Shown here in pieces: positions 18,839-36,815 of a stretch of DNA of 64,000 nt. Numbering within the stretch: position 1 is the stretch's first letter; every line of letters starts with the position of its first letter. Below the pieces are notes generated by a model. That model saw only the letters and a list, made by a program, of their open reading frames with translations. It made no database searches and had not been told where the DNA came from. The stretch covers positions 16,294,782 to 16,358,781 of the forward strand of contig JASKMD010000008.1 of NCBI GenBank assembly GCA_030144725.1, in the 5' to 3' direction. Made by a program: the position numbers and the translations under genes. The stretch comes from Haematococcus lacustris (Eukaryota; Chlorophyta; Chlorophyceae; Chlamydomonadales; Haematococcaceae).

Positions 18839-20830
18839 CTACTGTGCTGCAGGCTGCTGGGCTTGGGCCTTGGGGGCTCGCTCTCGCAGCTTCTTAAAAC
18901 CCAGTGCTGGGTACTCCTTGCCCTGGGCTGGAAGTCTTCCTCGGTGTGGCCACCTGCACAGCTCCAGTGGGCGCCACTTGCTCTCCTCTGCCCGCTGGAG
19001 GTTGAGGGCTGCATTGCAGTCCCTGTCCACCCATTTGCCAAGCTCCCCAGGGGTGGCCTGGGCCAGCCAAGGGCACCACATGAGCCCCCGCACTTGTGCC
19101 TCAAACCGCTTGCTCCAGGCTGACCGCAACAAGCGGTCCTGCACCTGACCCGGCTTGGGCTTCCAGCCTACAGGCCTGCTGGGCTTGCTGCTGTCCAGCT
19201 CCTCCTCACAGGGCTGGGGGCTGTTCAAGATCGAGCTGACCCTGCTGGTGCGGAACTCATTCACTGTCACCACCTTGCCTGGCACCCTGTCGGTTGGCTT
19301 GCCGCTGTTGGGCCTCTCCACCACCTTGCGGCAGGCCTGCAGCACGGCCTTGGCCCCCCAGCCACCCCAGGTGCCAATGCTGGCGCTGCCAAAGAACATC
19401 ACCAGCTGCTTGCGGGTCCCCCACTCCTGCTGGGACACGCTGGCTGCCTCCTCCTCCAGCTGCATGGCACACAAGGCACACAAGGCACACACATCAGCCT
19501 GTGGTCCTGCCCCTTCCCCCCTACCCTTGGCACTCCCACCTTCTTGAAGTAGCGCTCCAGGACCATCTCCTGCGCACCATGCAGCCTCATCCTTTGCTCA
19601 GCCCACTTGGGATGCAGGTACTCTCCCCACACTGCATCCCAAGTGGCCAGCGTGACGGCCACATGCCGCTGGATGGCCACCAGGGAGATGCCTGCTGGGG
19701 TGGCTGCTGCCCCATAATGTTGTCATTCCACCACTAAGTGTCATTCCACCGCTGAGTGTTGCTATTGCTATTGACGTTGCCATTCCACCGCTGAGTGTTG
19801 AGGCAAGCCTGGTTTAGGCCGCTGTCATGCTGCACCTGGCTCGTTGTCAGCTTGCTCCTGGAGAAGCCTTGCAAGCGGCCATCTGCATGCCACACCCCTG
19901 AAGCTGCGCTGACTGCCTGGATGGCCCCAGGGTCCAGCCCCATGCCCATCTGAGTGGCTAGGTCAAACAGGAACGCCCGCTTGTCAGCTAGGCCGCTTCC
20001 TATATCAGCTGGTTGGCGCTTGTTGCTGCTGCTGCTGCCAGAGGGGTCTTCAGCTGCTGCTAGGCTGCTGCTGGAGGGGTCTGCTGCTGGGCCGGCTGCT
20101 GGGCTGCTGGCAGAGGGGTCTGCTGCTGGGCTGCTGGCAGAGGGGTCTGCTGCTGCTGGGCTGCTGCCAGAGGGGCCGGCTGCTGGGCCGGCTGCTGGGC
20201 TGCTGCCAGAGGGGCCAGGGGGGGTGTAGTCCAGTGGGCGTGTGTATTGGACACACACACTGACCCCATCAGTCAGGATTTGCATATTGAACACAAACCC
20301 CTGGTTGGCGAGCTTGCCTACCCTGAACACACTGCCCCAGTGACTGTAGGCAGCATGCTCTGCCTCAAAGGCTTCCGCTGTGGCTGTGGTCAGGCCTAGC
20401 TGGCTGCACACCCCATGCAAGACCCTGGTACCTATCGTGATGAAGTGAGTACCTGTTCCTGCCATGGGGTGAGGATGAAGGGAGGGGGGCAGGATGGCAC
20501 CATGGGACCCTTGCCCTTGCCCTTGCCCTTGCCCTTGCCCTTGCCCTTGCCCTTGCCCTTGCCCTTGCCCTTGCCCTTGCCCTTGCCCTTGCCCTTGCCC
20601 TTGCCCTTGCCCTTGCCCTTGCCCTTGCCCTTGCCCTTGCCCCTGCCCTTGCCCCTGCCCTTGCCTTCGCCTTTGGGTGGGGGTGCTGGGGGGTTGGGGT
20701 CCTGCCACTCCTCAAGGCACCGGTTGACGTAGATTGCGTACAGGATTCGCCGGTGCAGCGGCAGCTTGGTGATGGCCGGCGGCGCATCAGGGTCCTCTGG
20801 TTCCTTTGAGTCCCTTCATCGCGCTCTGTA
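18839..20830 (-). pseudogene. Fanzor/TnpB-like RNA-guided nuclease, copy 2 (near complete)
   Basis: On the minus strand the order is: a segment with [20 protein letters not shown] (about 20830-20700), a Gly-Lys/Gly-Gln hexanucleotide tract, [33 protein letters not shown], an Ala/Ser/Pro-rich spacer, RuvC-I GLDPGAIQAV (near 19926-19940), then after an 80-bp intron (19460-19539) RuvC-II VNEFRTSRVSSI and RuvC-III WVDRDCNAALNLQ, ending at 18839. All three RuvC acidic positions are present. The frame is broken by a stop near 19735, where a TCAGCGGTGGAATG unit is locally triplicated. A possible 50-bp intron at 20459-20508 would join the tract to THFIT. Fanzors are eukaryotic TnpB relatives that act with a guide RNA from the 3' end of their gene. 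This copy is close to intact but probably inactive as sequenced. Confidence 0.72.
20509..20675 (+). repeat. (CCCTTG)n hexanucleotide repeat inside the Fanzor copy 2 coding region
   Basis: About 25 units, with a few CCCCTG variants at the 3' end. Read on the minus strand it encodes Gly-Lys or Gly-Gln dipeptides depending on frame; because the unit is six bases, changes in unit number do not shift the frame. Confidence 0.9.
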
Positions 20831-21030
20831 GAAGATGGTACTGTACGCACTCTCATGACTAGCATTAGCATAGCATAACAACAGTTACATTGACAACAGT
20901 TACATTGTCATGGTACAATCTGAGCAAGAGGTACAGCACATCACCAGGGGTCTAAACATACCAGCATGCACGTGCCAATGTCGTAGCAGTTGCCAATTGT
21001 CCATACATCCACTCGTTCATTCAAATATGT

Positions 21031-22772
21031 TCATCTGAACACACAAGCGCTACGCACTGCCACCCAACGTGGCTGTGACACATGCCTGATACCATGTGGC
21101 CTGGTGCCAGTGAAAATAGAAATGCAGACGCTGCGCTTGGTGTGCTGAAGCGATACTGTGGCATTGGTGCCCACAGCACGTGCTTGCTTTGGGTGTGTTG
21201 AAGCGTACTGAGCTGCCAGGGCCTTGTCTTCTGGTTGCGGTGGCCATGAGTTGCAACTGTCGCCTTGTGCGTAGCTGTCAGCGCGTGGCAACACTGGCAG
21301 TATGCCGGCCTGCAGCATGACTTGCTTGCAAGCTGCCCGCTCAACCTCATCGTCAACCCAGCCATCTGCCATCAGCACGGCCTGCACCGGTTTGCGCTTC
21401 CTTTGTGATAACACTGTCGGGGTGGTGGCCAGCTGTGCGGTGTTGGGCGCATTGTTGTCCACAATGTACCTGTGAGAAGGACGTATGGCATGTGTGTTGG
21501 CCAGGCGCACACACTCGCGTAAAGCACCTGATTGCACATGACATTGACTCACTCATAGTTGCCCAGCTTCTGTAAGAGCTCGTCCACGTACTTCATGTTG
21601 ACTATTGGCTTACGCTCCACCAGCACTACCGTTGTGTCAGACACCGCCATACCAGCAATCTCAATCTGTCTGGTGCTGCCGTCCTGCTTCAGCGTGATCT
21701 GCTTGTAGCCGTATGGCCTAACATCTGCAGCCGCAGTTGCATGGCATGAGCGTTGGCTATGGACGCTGTGCACATGTATCCATCCATGCAGCTGCCAGCA
21801 AAATGCCACACCTTTGTGCCCAGCCTGGATCAGGTACTGCACAGCCCACTCAAGGCTGCGGTTCTCGTCAGCCCTGATGCACCCACGCTGCCACACTGCA
21901 TACTCAATGACCTGCAGCAAAACATTGAAATGTACTCCATTGTCACTTGATTCTATTCAATGTACATTGTGTGCTGCCGCCGTGCGTATTGTGCCCATGT
22001 TCACTTACCATGTCCTCCACGACAGACAAGCGCTCAGCCAGTTTGCCAAGAGGTGTGCGGTCCGCATCTACCACAACAGCCAGCTGCATGCCGTCTGCCA
22101 GCTCAACATCATCTACGTCCTGTGCACCGTCATGATCCGGACCTAACTGCTCCAGCGGCATGCTGTCCACAATTGCCACCGTGTCATACCCTTTGGCGCT
22201 CAGCTTGGCAGCCAGCTGCGTGTGAGTGGTGAACTTCAAGTTGCGCTGTCGATAGCTATCCCGACCCCTTGGGGTGTACAAGGTGATGCCACTGTACAGC
22301 TTGCTCTCTGCGGCAGCAAGTGCATGCCATGGATGGGCTGGCTGTCACAATCAAGTTTCACACATGACACATGACTCCATCCAGGCACCAGGCAGCATGC
22401 AGTTACCTCACCAGTCACACTGTTATCCATCTCAATCAAACCACTCGCATGCACACAAACAGGAGCCACAGCACTGTGGTTGCAATGCAGAGCACCATGC
22501 CTATGGCCCACACCATGCAGTAATAGTAGTGCATACAGCACCATCACTGTACCTCGCTGCTGCAGCTCATACAGCTCCTTTTGAAGCAACGCTTCTTCTT
22601 CTTGCTGCAATGCAGCCTTAAACTGCTGCAATGCCAAGACTCGTTGTTGCATCCATTCCCGGTCCTTGTGGTCCCTTGGTGTGCTGTCAAGTTCCCCAAG
22701 TAATCGCTGTAGTTCTGCAGAGGTTAGGCTCAGGTCACGCTGCACATTATCCATGGTCGCAGTCACTGACAT
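21031..22772 (-). CDS. Protein with a PD-(D/E)XK-like motif, four exons, function unknown
   Basis: Exons 22772-22553, 22307-22009, 21911-21553 and 21469-21031 join in frame to 438 codons; three good GT-AG introns (GTAAGT at the second). Exon 1 is a coiled-coil-like segment (LTSAELQRLLGELDSTP, then EEEALLQKELYELQQR). Exon 2 contains LYTPRGRDSYRQRNLKFTT. Exon 3 carries IEIAGMAVSDTTVVLVERKP followed by VDELLQKL: an E...(x)n...VLVExK pattern typical of the PD-(D/E)XK nuclease core, in which a beta-hairpin bears the acidic residue and Lys. Exon 4 has no recognised motif. TGTAA signals (minus strand) at 20885-20889 and 20905-20909 lie after the stop. It sits next to the Fanzor copy 2 and could belong to a mobile element or be a host gene. 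The nuclease call is inference from a short pattern. Confidence 0.6.
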
Positions 22773-24448
22773 TGTACGGTTAGAGGCTTCTACGAACCGC
22801 GTGCGGACATATCACCAGGTCATCGTCACACAATACAAACGAAATATCGTGACTGCAGTTGGTCTGATGAGTGGTGGCGGCCGCTAGGGTCCTGCACAGG
22901 CGTTCCCAACATGGGGTTGGCAAACCTCATGCAACTGCAGCCCTGTACGTTGTTTGATGTAATTATCTGCTGTAGTGTAATTAATGCGCGTTTAATGTAA
23001 GACTGAAAGTGCCATCGGAGTCTTTCGATGCGGGCTGCTACTGCGCGTTGCTGGTGCCACTCGCAACAGTGTGGCGAAGCGTGCTAGTTCGGCGCGCCTC
23101 GCATGGGGCGAAATCGCTTGAATCCAAATGCCGATCTTTGGGCAGGCACTGAGCACCGCTGAGAGCGAGATAGTTTTTGCTGCGTATGCCATCTAGTAGC
23201 TATGAGTCTCCTCTATTCATAGAACTGTTTACCAATATTTTTGAGTGGGTGGCTGCGGGATACGGGCTTCCTATCACGGGGGGGTGGTTTTTTGTCAGAG
23301 CCTCCCAACTCTCTTGAAAATAGGGTGTGTCCTTTACACGAGGTTTATTTCTCGCTCAGGTTGCCGATTGAGCATCGAAGCACACCAGTGTGTAGAGAAC
23401 TCGCTTGGCTACATGGAATGCCTGTCCTATGCTCTATCGAATGTGTACATGATGCACTAGGCTGAATGTGTACATGTATATATGTGTACATGCACTAGGC
23501 TGAATGTGTACATGTATATATGTGTACATGTACATGAATGTGTACATGATGGGCTAGGGTGGAGGTAGGCTAGGAGGTGGTGGTGATGGTGGTGGTGGTG
23601 GTGGTGGCGGCCAGATCCTGCAACAATTGTCAAGCATGGTGTTGTTGAGTACTAGTATGCACGAGGTCAATTACGTTCTGATAACATATGCTTTCCCTAC
23701 ATTGACAGCGGCACTAAGGGCGGGTCATTCTGCTCTATGCAATGTGTTCTTCACAAGCAACATAGCAAGCTTCGTGCACATGTACATGTCAGTCCTTACC
23801 TCGCACTGAGAGGTGCGATGCTGATTTTGTACTATCTCAGACCATGCCCTCACAGATGTAAGACTATGAGCGCGCCTACATTAAGGAAACAGTGTCGGGT
23901 TAGTTGAGCCGGGAGGAATTAGGATTGCCGGCTGTACTTGCCCTTAGAGCGTTAGGAGGCCACCACGCCATTGCGAAGCACTCCCATAGCTAACTTGCGC
24001 TGCGCGATGTCTTGAGAGCGACCGGCTGATCGGTGGCCGCACTTTTTTCGTTTACGGGGTTCCTGGCATAACGGGTGTATAGCAGACTAAGCGGTCATCG
24101 CATGCCGCACGGTGTTACGCCAATCGCACACTTCCCGGCGCCGGAATGTTCATGACAAGGTTGTGTAAAAGGTTTTATCAGAGTTGGGAGGGTCTGATTT
24201 TTAGTAGGAAACGCACTTTTCATGTATTGCTGTTCATATGAACCAGACTCCAATCTGCGCGCGAATACATGACATGCGTAAGGAGCGGTTCTGGCTCGAC
24301 TTATGAGAAAACTGATCTCATTAGATTAGTCCCGGTCGTATTAGTTATTAGGTCGTCTATTAGTCGGCGTTGATTCCACATTAAGCGGTTTGATCGTATC
24401 CGTGCGGCCCCAGCGCACTGGTCGCATCTACAAGCGCGTCACATTTTC
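22773..24448. other. Stretch without a gene; TGTACATG-rich repeat
   Basis: From 23438 to 23558 the sequence is built of GAATGTGTACATG units alternating with TATATATGTGTACATG, which are partly palindromic. A GGTGGTGGT run follows at 23577-23608. The rest shows no coding signal. Part of it may be the 5' end of the hAT transposon, but I could not identify its terminal inverted repeats. Confidence 0.5.
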
Positions 24449-26560
24449 ATGGGCCAATCCGGCTGGCCGGCTGGTCGGCCGCGGCTAGCAAGCGGTCAGG
24501 TTGCGATGTTGTTACAATGGTACAATAAGAAACAGCTCCCGCCGTCTGTGGTGATGAAAAAAGCGGAGGCGAGCAAGTTCAAGGACACTTGGGAGTTCCA
24601 GTACGTTGTGGATGGATTGGTATACGCCCATTGCAAGGCTTGCCCGCGGGAAGACGGCGATGGACGTGATGTCTCGAACATGAGCCAAACAAGCAATTTT
24701 TGACATGCTGGGTGTGGACTTGCACAAGGAAACGTTCTACCGCACCACACAGCTTGAGCATCGTGAAGTCAAGGAGCTGACTGTGAAGCAACTAGTGAGA
24801 TTGCTGCAGGTAAGCGCTCAAATCAGCCAAGTGCATGAGGGGAACAAAGGCCAACCACCATTTCCAATCCTGACAGCCAATCCATACCAATGTCATAGAT
24901 TCTTGATGTATTGACATCCTTGCTCATTTGCCAGGATGGTTTCGTGATCTGCTCCGATGGCTGGAGGTACAAGTTTGCTGGCAAGGGTGCGCCCCTTGTG
25001 AACTTCATCCTACTGAAGCCGGATGGTGGCGTGCTCTTCATCAAGGTTGTGGATGTGTCTTGCAAGAGGAAGGACGCTGTGGCCATCAAGGATCAACACC
25101 TGGAAGTACTGGAGGAGTTGAGCAAGGAGCTTGAGCTTCAAGGTATTGCGTGCTGGTGCATGCTGTGGGTGCATGTAGCTGCTTGGTGGAAGAGGCTGAA
25201 CCTGGTGGTGGATCTGATGGAGCCGATTGGCAATGCCATCCACAGGCTAGAGGCTGACATGCCCTACCTGCACGTGCAACGTGCAACTCTAACACTAGTT
25301 TGCATGCATGCATGACCATAGGTGCATTCGTAACGATAGTGAATGCATGCATAGCAAGTCCGGGGTCAGCCCTGACAAGCGACCACAGCTCACTCCGCCC
25401 TTCCCACCACTGAAGCCCAATGTGCCCCGAGCCATGACCAAGGATGGTAATGCATCACCTGTGGTGTTCGTCAACCTACCAGAAGGGCAGGAGGCTATTG
25501 GGGTCAGTACTGCACCAACAATGCTGTCAAATTATCTTCACTAAACAATACCCGTGTGGCCAGCAGCTGGAAGGGAAGTCACTGCTTTCACATGTATGTG
25601 CACATCTTGAACCTTGAGCCACAATGAAGACCCCCGGGGCAGATGCCAGCATCCTGTGCATCTTGATCTGTGATACAGAGCAGTGGCAAGAGCAAGGTGA
25701 ACGAGGCCGAGGCGCAGCTGGTGCAGCAGGTGGTGCGGTGGCTGCAGCGAGTTGTCGGTCTGGCACATGGCTGCGTTGGCGTGGTGTCGCCGTATGCTGC
25801 CCAGGTGGGATAGGCAAGTAGGACAGGGGCAGGCAGGTGGGCATGCATGGTCATAACTGCATGCGTGATCACTACACTTGCATGCATGCATGAACCTCAC
25901 CGCAGGTGTTGCCCACCTGGAAGGCCCTCGTGACTCATGCCGAGACGTGGGAGGCAAAGCTGCCAGCAGGGCATCCATTGGCCCTAGGAGTGGTCGCTGC
26001 CTTCAAGCGTCGAGCGGAGATGCACTATGCTCCAGTCCACGCTGCAGCCTATGTCGTGGACCCAGCCCACTTCAAGCCTCCAAGGGCCGGTGTCCATGCG
26101 CGCCCCCCCTTTATGGACCTCACACCAAAGCAGCTGGAGGACACCATGACACGCCTCAGCAAAGCCTCCACCGCAGCAGTGAGGAAGGAGCTGACCAACC
26201 TGAAGCTTGGTGTGGTCGGATGACATGGTGAGAGATCTGGCAGGCATCCAGGAGCAAACGCGCACATCGGAGGACGGCAAAACTGTAGCAGCAGACATCA
26301 GCGTGCGACGTGGCCTCTGGGACTTCACTGCCCGAGAGGACTACCCTCTGTTCAGTGAGGCAGCTACACGCTTGTTGTCCATGCACATCACAACAGCGGC
26401 AGCGGAGCGCAATTGGTCAGCCTGGGGTGACACCAATGAGGCGGGACGGGCACAGCTCGGGATCAAGAAGGCGGAGATGATGGTGTATATCCATGCAAAT
26501 ATCCCAAAGGGCGCATCTACAATGCCCTCTGAGCTTGTGGCCCTTGGCATCACCGCGTAA
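24449..26560 (+). pseudogene. hAT-superfamily transposase (decayed)
   Basis: Pieces in order on the plus strand: an N-terminal part with FKDTWEFQYVVDGLVYAHCK (possibly a BED-like zinc finger); DMLGVDLHKETFYRTTQ ending at LLQ|gtaagc (24809); an exon from 24935 with ICSDGWRYKFAGKGAPLVNF and VLFIKVVDVS, the DUF659/hAT core containing the first catalytic Asp; WWKRLNLVVDLMEPIGNAIH; VLPTWKALVTHAETWEAKLP (from 25906); and the hAT dimerisation region DYPLFSEAATRLLSMHIT, ERNWSAW, RAQLGIKKAEMMVYIHA to 26560. Two probable frameshifts are visible: an extra T near 24700 (SNF then stop, with DMLGV in the next frame) and one near 26212 (NLKL to VWSDDM). hAT transposases move elements by cut-and-paste with 8-bp duplications. 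Inactive as sequenced. Confidence 0.75.
25390..25801 (+). pseudogene. SF1 (UPF1/DNA2-type) helicase fragment inside an hAT intron
   Basis: Two exon-like pieces: one with SPVVFVNLPEGQEAIG, and, after a possible intron (GGG|gtcagt to gatacag|), one at 25678-25801 with SGKSKVNEAEAQLVQQVV, then VGVVSPYAAQ followed by a donor (gtggga). The pattern SKxNxxEA ... GVxxPYxxQ is the C-terminal RecA-like domain of superfamily 1 helicases (motif V region) of the UPF1/SETX/DNA2 group. It lies between two parts of the hAT transposase (PYL near 25270 and VLPTW at 25906), on the same strand, with nothing of the rest of a helicase nearby. It is therefore a gene fragment carried by the transposon. Confidence 0.65.
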
Positions 26561-28750
26561 GCCACCACCCTTCCAATAGTACCATCTGAAAATCGGCCAA
26601 CACCTCACCCACATACAGAGCACATGTCTTTTTGTGTGTGGCACGAATGAGCTTGTCAATGGCACAGGCACATGCACGGGGACGGACACGAGCAGCTGAG
26701 TATACTTCGATGTATGTATTGTTTTTTTAACATAGAAGTAGATTGTGGCCCTCGGGAATCGAACCCCTGTGGGAACCTTGTCCAGCCACGATTAATATTA
26801 GAGAAAAACCGCACCCTAGACATGCGTGATGGGTTAGGTATCAATGTCCATGGCCCCGTCTATAACACTGTTGTTGAGTGTGGCTGACTCTCACCTAGCG
26901 TTGCCATCCAACACCACATAGAACTATGCTACCATCAGGAAAGCCCTACCAACTTTGCTACCATCAGGAAAGCCCTACACTGCCTGCAAGAGATGTTTTG
27001 ATTCCGATACACCCAGCCCAACACACTCTTACTTGTGCCATGTTGTTACCGGGGTGAGCATAAAGGTTTAAGGCGTAAGGGTTATGAGTATGTTAGGATG
27101 AGGATATGGTCAAAGGCAAACCACTTGCTGTGCCCGGGCCAACGGACATGCCGAGCCAAAAGGGCACATGTCAAAAGAGTCATCAGCACCTCTCTCAAAA
27201 CAAACATGCAATCTGATGATGGCCAAACTGTTCTTCAGTATACAGACGACAGCCGAAAGTCAAGAGTCACTCATCTGCACTCGACACACAGCATCCACAA
27301 TGTTAAAGAATTGCACGTCAGGCAGCACGCCCTCAACAACTCTACATGTGCCCACCCGGTCATGCTGCTACCACTACTGCTACTGCTACAGACACACCTG
27401 GCACACCCACTCCAACACAACACAAGGGACAACCACCACCTACACAATTCTCAAGCCCATACCCACCTCACTCATCACTACAAGAGGCCCACCCCAGCTC
27501 GAGTCCCGGCAGGGTTGTCTGCCGCAAATACACTCACGCCCAGTCACTGGTCAAAGGTGACTTTCACAGCCCAGTCGTTATGCCTGTTGCTACCTGCCAG
27601 GTTACAAATCACACTGACAAAAGTCAGCTCATATCCACCCCTGCACCTCACGTATGACCCGTGTGAGGTATCCCGCCCCACCCACGCCCACCCCCCGCCC
27701 CTCTCACGCCCTGGCCCTGGCCCCCGCCCCCACACTCATCACTCTGCCATGCGTCACCATACCCCACCTGCTCTCCCCTCCGGCACCGCAGCTAGGCGGT
27801 GGTGGCCCCGGCTGCAGCCCCTTCCCTGCTTGACCCAAGCACCAGCGCCTCATGGTTGCAGCTGCATGGGAGTGCCTACTGGGTGGCTGGCCCCTTGCCC
27901 GCTGCTGCGTTGAAGTCAACCACGGCTGCCTCCTCACCGGCATGTGTGACGCTGGCGGAGTGTAGGCCCGGCAGCCAGGAGGGGAGGGGGATGTTCAACC
28001 TGCACCCAGGGCAGGGCAGGGCAGGGAGGAGGAGGAGGAGGAGGAGGAGGAAGGGCGACGGATCAGAGGCGGCGGAGGAGATGGAGGCTTACAAGGTCAG
28101 CAGTCCAGCAGCCCTAGTGCAAGTCCTCACAGGGGGGGTGGACCTCAGTGCAGGCTGCGAGTGTGATGCAGCGGTCCAAAATGTGACTTTTGTATCAGCC
28201 CAAAGTTTGGGAAGGCCTTCACGCCTCCTCCTTGGTTCAGTGTCCCATTCCATATCTCCAGCCTAGCGCTAGCTTTACCTACATACCTATACATACCTAT
28301 ATACATATCTGCACGGGTTAGGCGGCATGCCGCCCCCGCCCCCGCCCCCGCCCCCGCCCCCGCCCCCGCCCCCGCCCCCGCCCCCGCCCCCGCCCCCGCC
28401 CCCGCCCCCGCCCCCGCCCCCGCCCCCGCCCCCGCCCCCGCCCCCGCCCCCGCCCCACCTCTGCGCCAAGGCCTGCAGCAGCACCCTCCCAGCATCTGCC
28501 AGCGTGAAGGCGGTGGCAGCAGCCAGGGTGGATGACTTGCTCCACGCCTCATCCGCTGTGCCCGCTGCCCGACGCAGCTGGGCGCGGCTGACCCCTACCC
28601 CACTCACGCTGTCATGGTCAGGGGGTGTGGCCTCCGCTGCTCCCTCCTCGCCCTCGTGCTGCTGCCCCTGAGCAGCAGGAGGCAAAGGGGGGTCCAGGCT
28701 AACAAGGGCCAGAGGGTGGGAGGTACTGGAGGGGTCCAGGCATGCAGGCA
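26561..28750. other. Stretch without a resolved gene
   Basis: This includes two copies of TGCTACCATCAGGAAAGCCC (near 26926 and 26957) and an open but domain-free frame on the plus strand at 27035-27913. A minus-strand exon-like segment at about 28451-28690 (RRAAGTADEAWSKSSTL, then LADAGRVLLQALAQR before a donor at the GCCCCC repeat) could be one more exon of the LEA-like gene if a weak GC donor in its last exon is used. The downstream boundary of that gene is therefore uncertain. Confidence 0.4.
28331..28456 (+). repeat. (CCCCCG)n hexanucleotide repeat
   Basis: About 21 uninterrupted units. Confidence 0.95.
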
Positions 28751-35870
<7,120 letters not shown>

Positions 35871-36311
35871 ATCGCACAGGTTTTATAAGTGCGACTCAAT
35901 AACGCTGCGAGAATACTTAGTATCTCTGCTTAAAAGCGCGCAGTCGGCGGCGACTATGCGCTGACCTAAGCTGCGCAAGGTATGGCGTTATAAATGCCCA
36001 CGACGACCCCGTTATTGATGACGTATGTGATGTATGAACTAACGGTATTTACTTGGTTGCAAACCGTCATTGGCTCTTATCTGCACTCCTGCACACATGC
36101 AGTCAAACACGAGAAAGTACATGTCTCAATATCCACTATCCATTACAGCATCAATGGAGGGAAGTGATGTCCGTGTGCTCAACAAGCAAGGCCTTGTTGT
36201 GCAATTAGCGGCGCATGTTGCAGCGGTAGCCAGCTCAAGCCAGACATTCCCAACATAAAACAATACTGAACCCCCCACAAGGGGTGTGTGTGGGCAAGAG
36301 CTATTACTATT
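35871..36311. other. Promoter-side intergenic region of the LEA-like gene
   Basis: AT-richer than the genes beside it. No coding signal. It ends at the insertion site of the third TIR element. Confidence 0.45.
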
Positions 36312-36570
36312 GGTCACCCCCGCCATTGGCTGCACCCCTGATAACATCTTACCGGTCTTTAAGAATTTTACAGCGATTCTTACGCAGGGCGGTGTAGCTC
36401 ATCAACGCGAAGCTAGTGGGCTGCTCGGGCTGATGTGCACCAGTGCCGGGGCGGGCGGGGGTGCTGAGAGATCGGGTCGCGTTGTGTCGGGAATAGCCTA
36501 CTTAGTGGGGCTGTGATCAGAGAACAGCTATCGCGCTCGGTGGCTCCGCTGCATGGACGCGCTCAGTTTT

Positions 36571-36654
36571 TTGTGTCAAGTGACCCCATGTCAAAATTGA
36601 CCTGGGGTCACTTGACACAAGTTTTTGTTTTGTTTTTTGTGTCAAGTGACCCCA
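36571..36654. repeat. 18-bp perfect inverted repeat plus third direct copy
   Basis: TTGTGTCAAGTGACCCCA at 36571-36588 is repeated as its exact inverse complement at 36603-36620 and again directly at 36637-36654. It lies inside TIR element 3 and is absent from copies 1 and 2, so it is a later nested insertion or a foldback unit. Confidence 0.9.
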
Positions 36655-36815
36655 TGTCAAGTGACCCCATGTCAAAATTCTTGCAGTTCACTTAATTGTC
36701 CAACCAGGTCGTCAAATGATGCACTGCCAGTTGTTGACAGAAACGTGTTATGTTCACGATTGGGCCCTTGATGCTGCTCCGAAATAGACCCCCGTGCACC
36801 TTACACCCAGCCACA

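Noticed and set aside
26740..26800. tRNA-like or retrotransposon primer-binding sequence (minus strand GGTTCGATTCC, a perfect pol III B-box)
   Set aside because: The T-arm pairs only three bases, there is no matching acceptor strand, D-arm or A-box at the right distance, and no LTR can be seen. Treated as chance or a very degraded tRNA relic.
27035..27913. 292-codon plus-strand open frame
   Set aside because: Composition is His/Thr/Pro-rich without domains, and overlapping frames are equally open; no splice or polyadenylation support.
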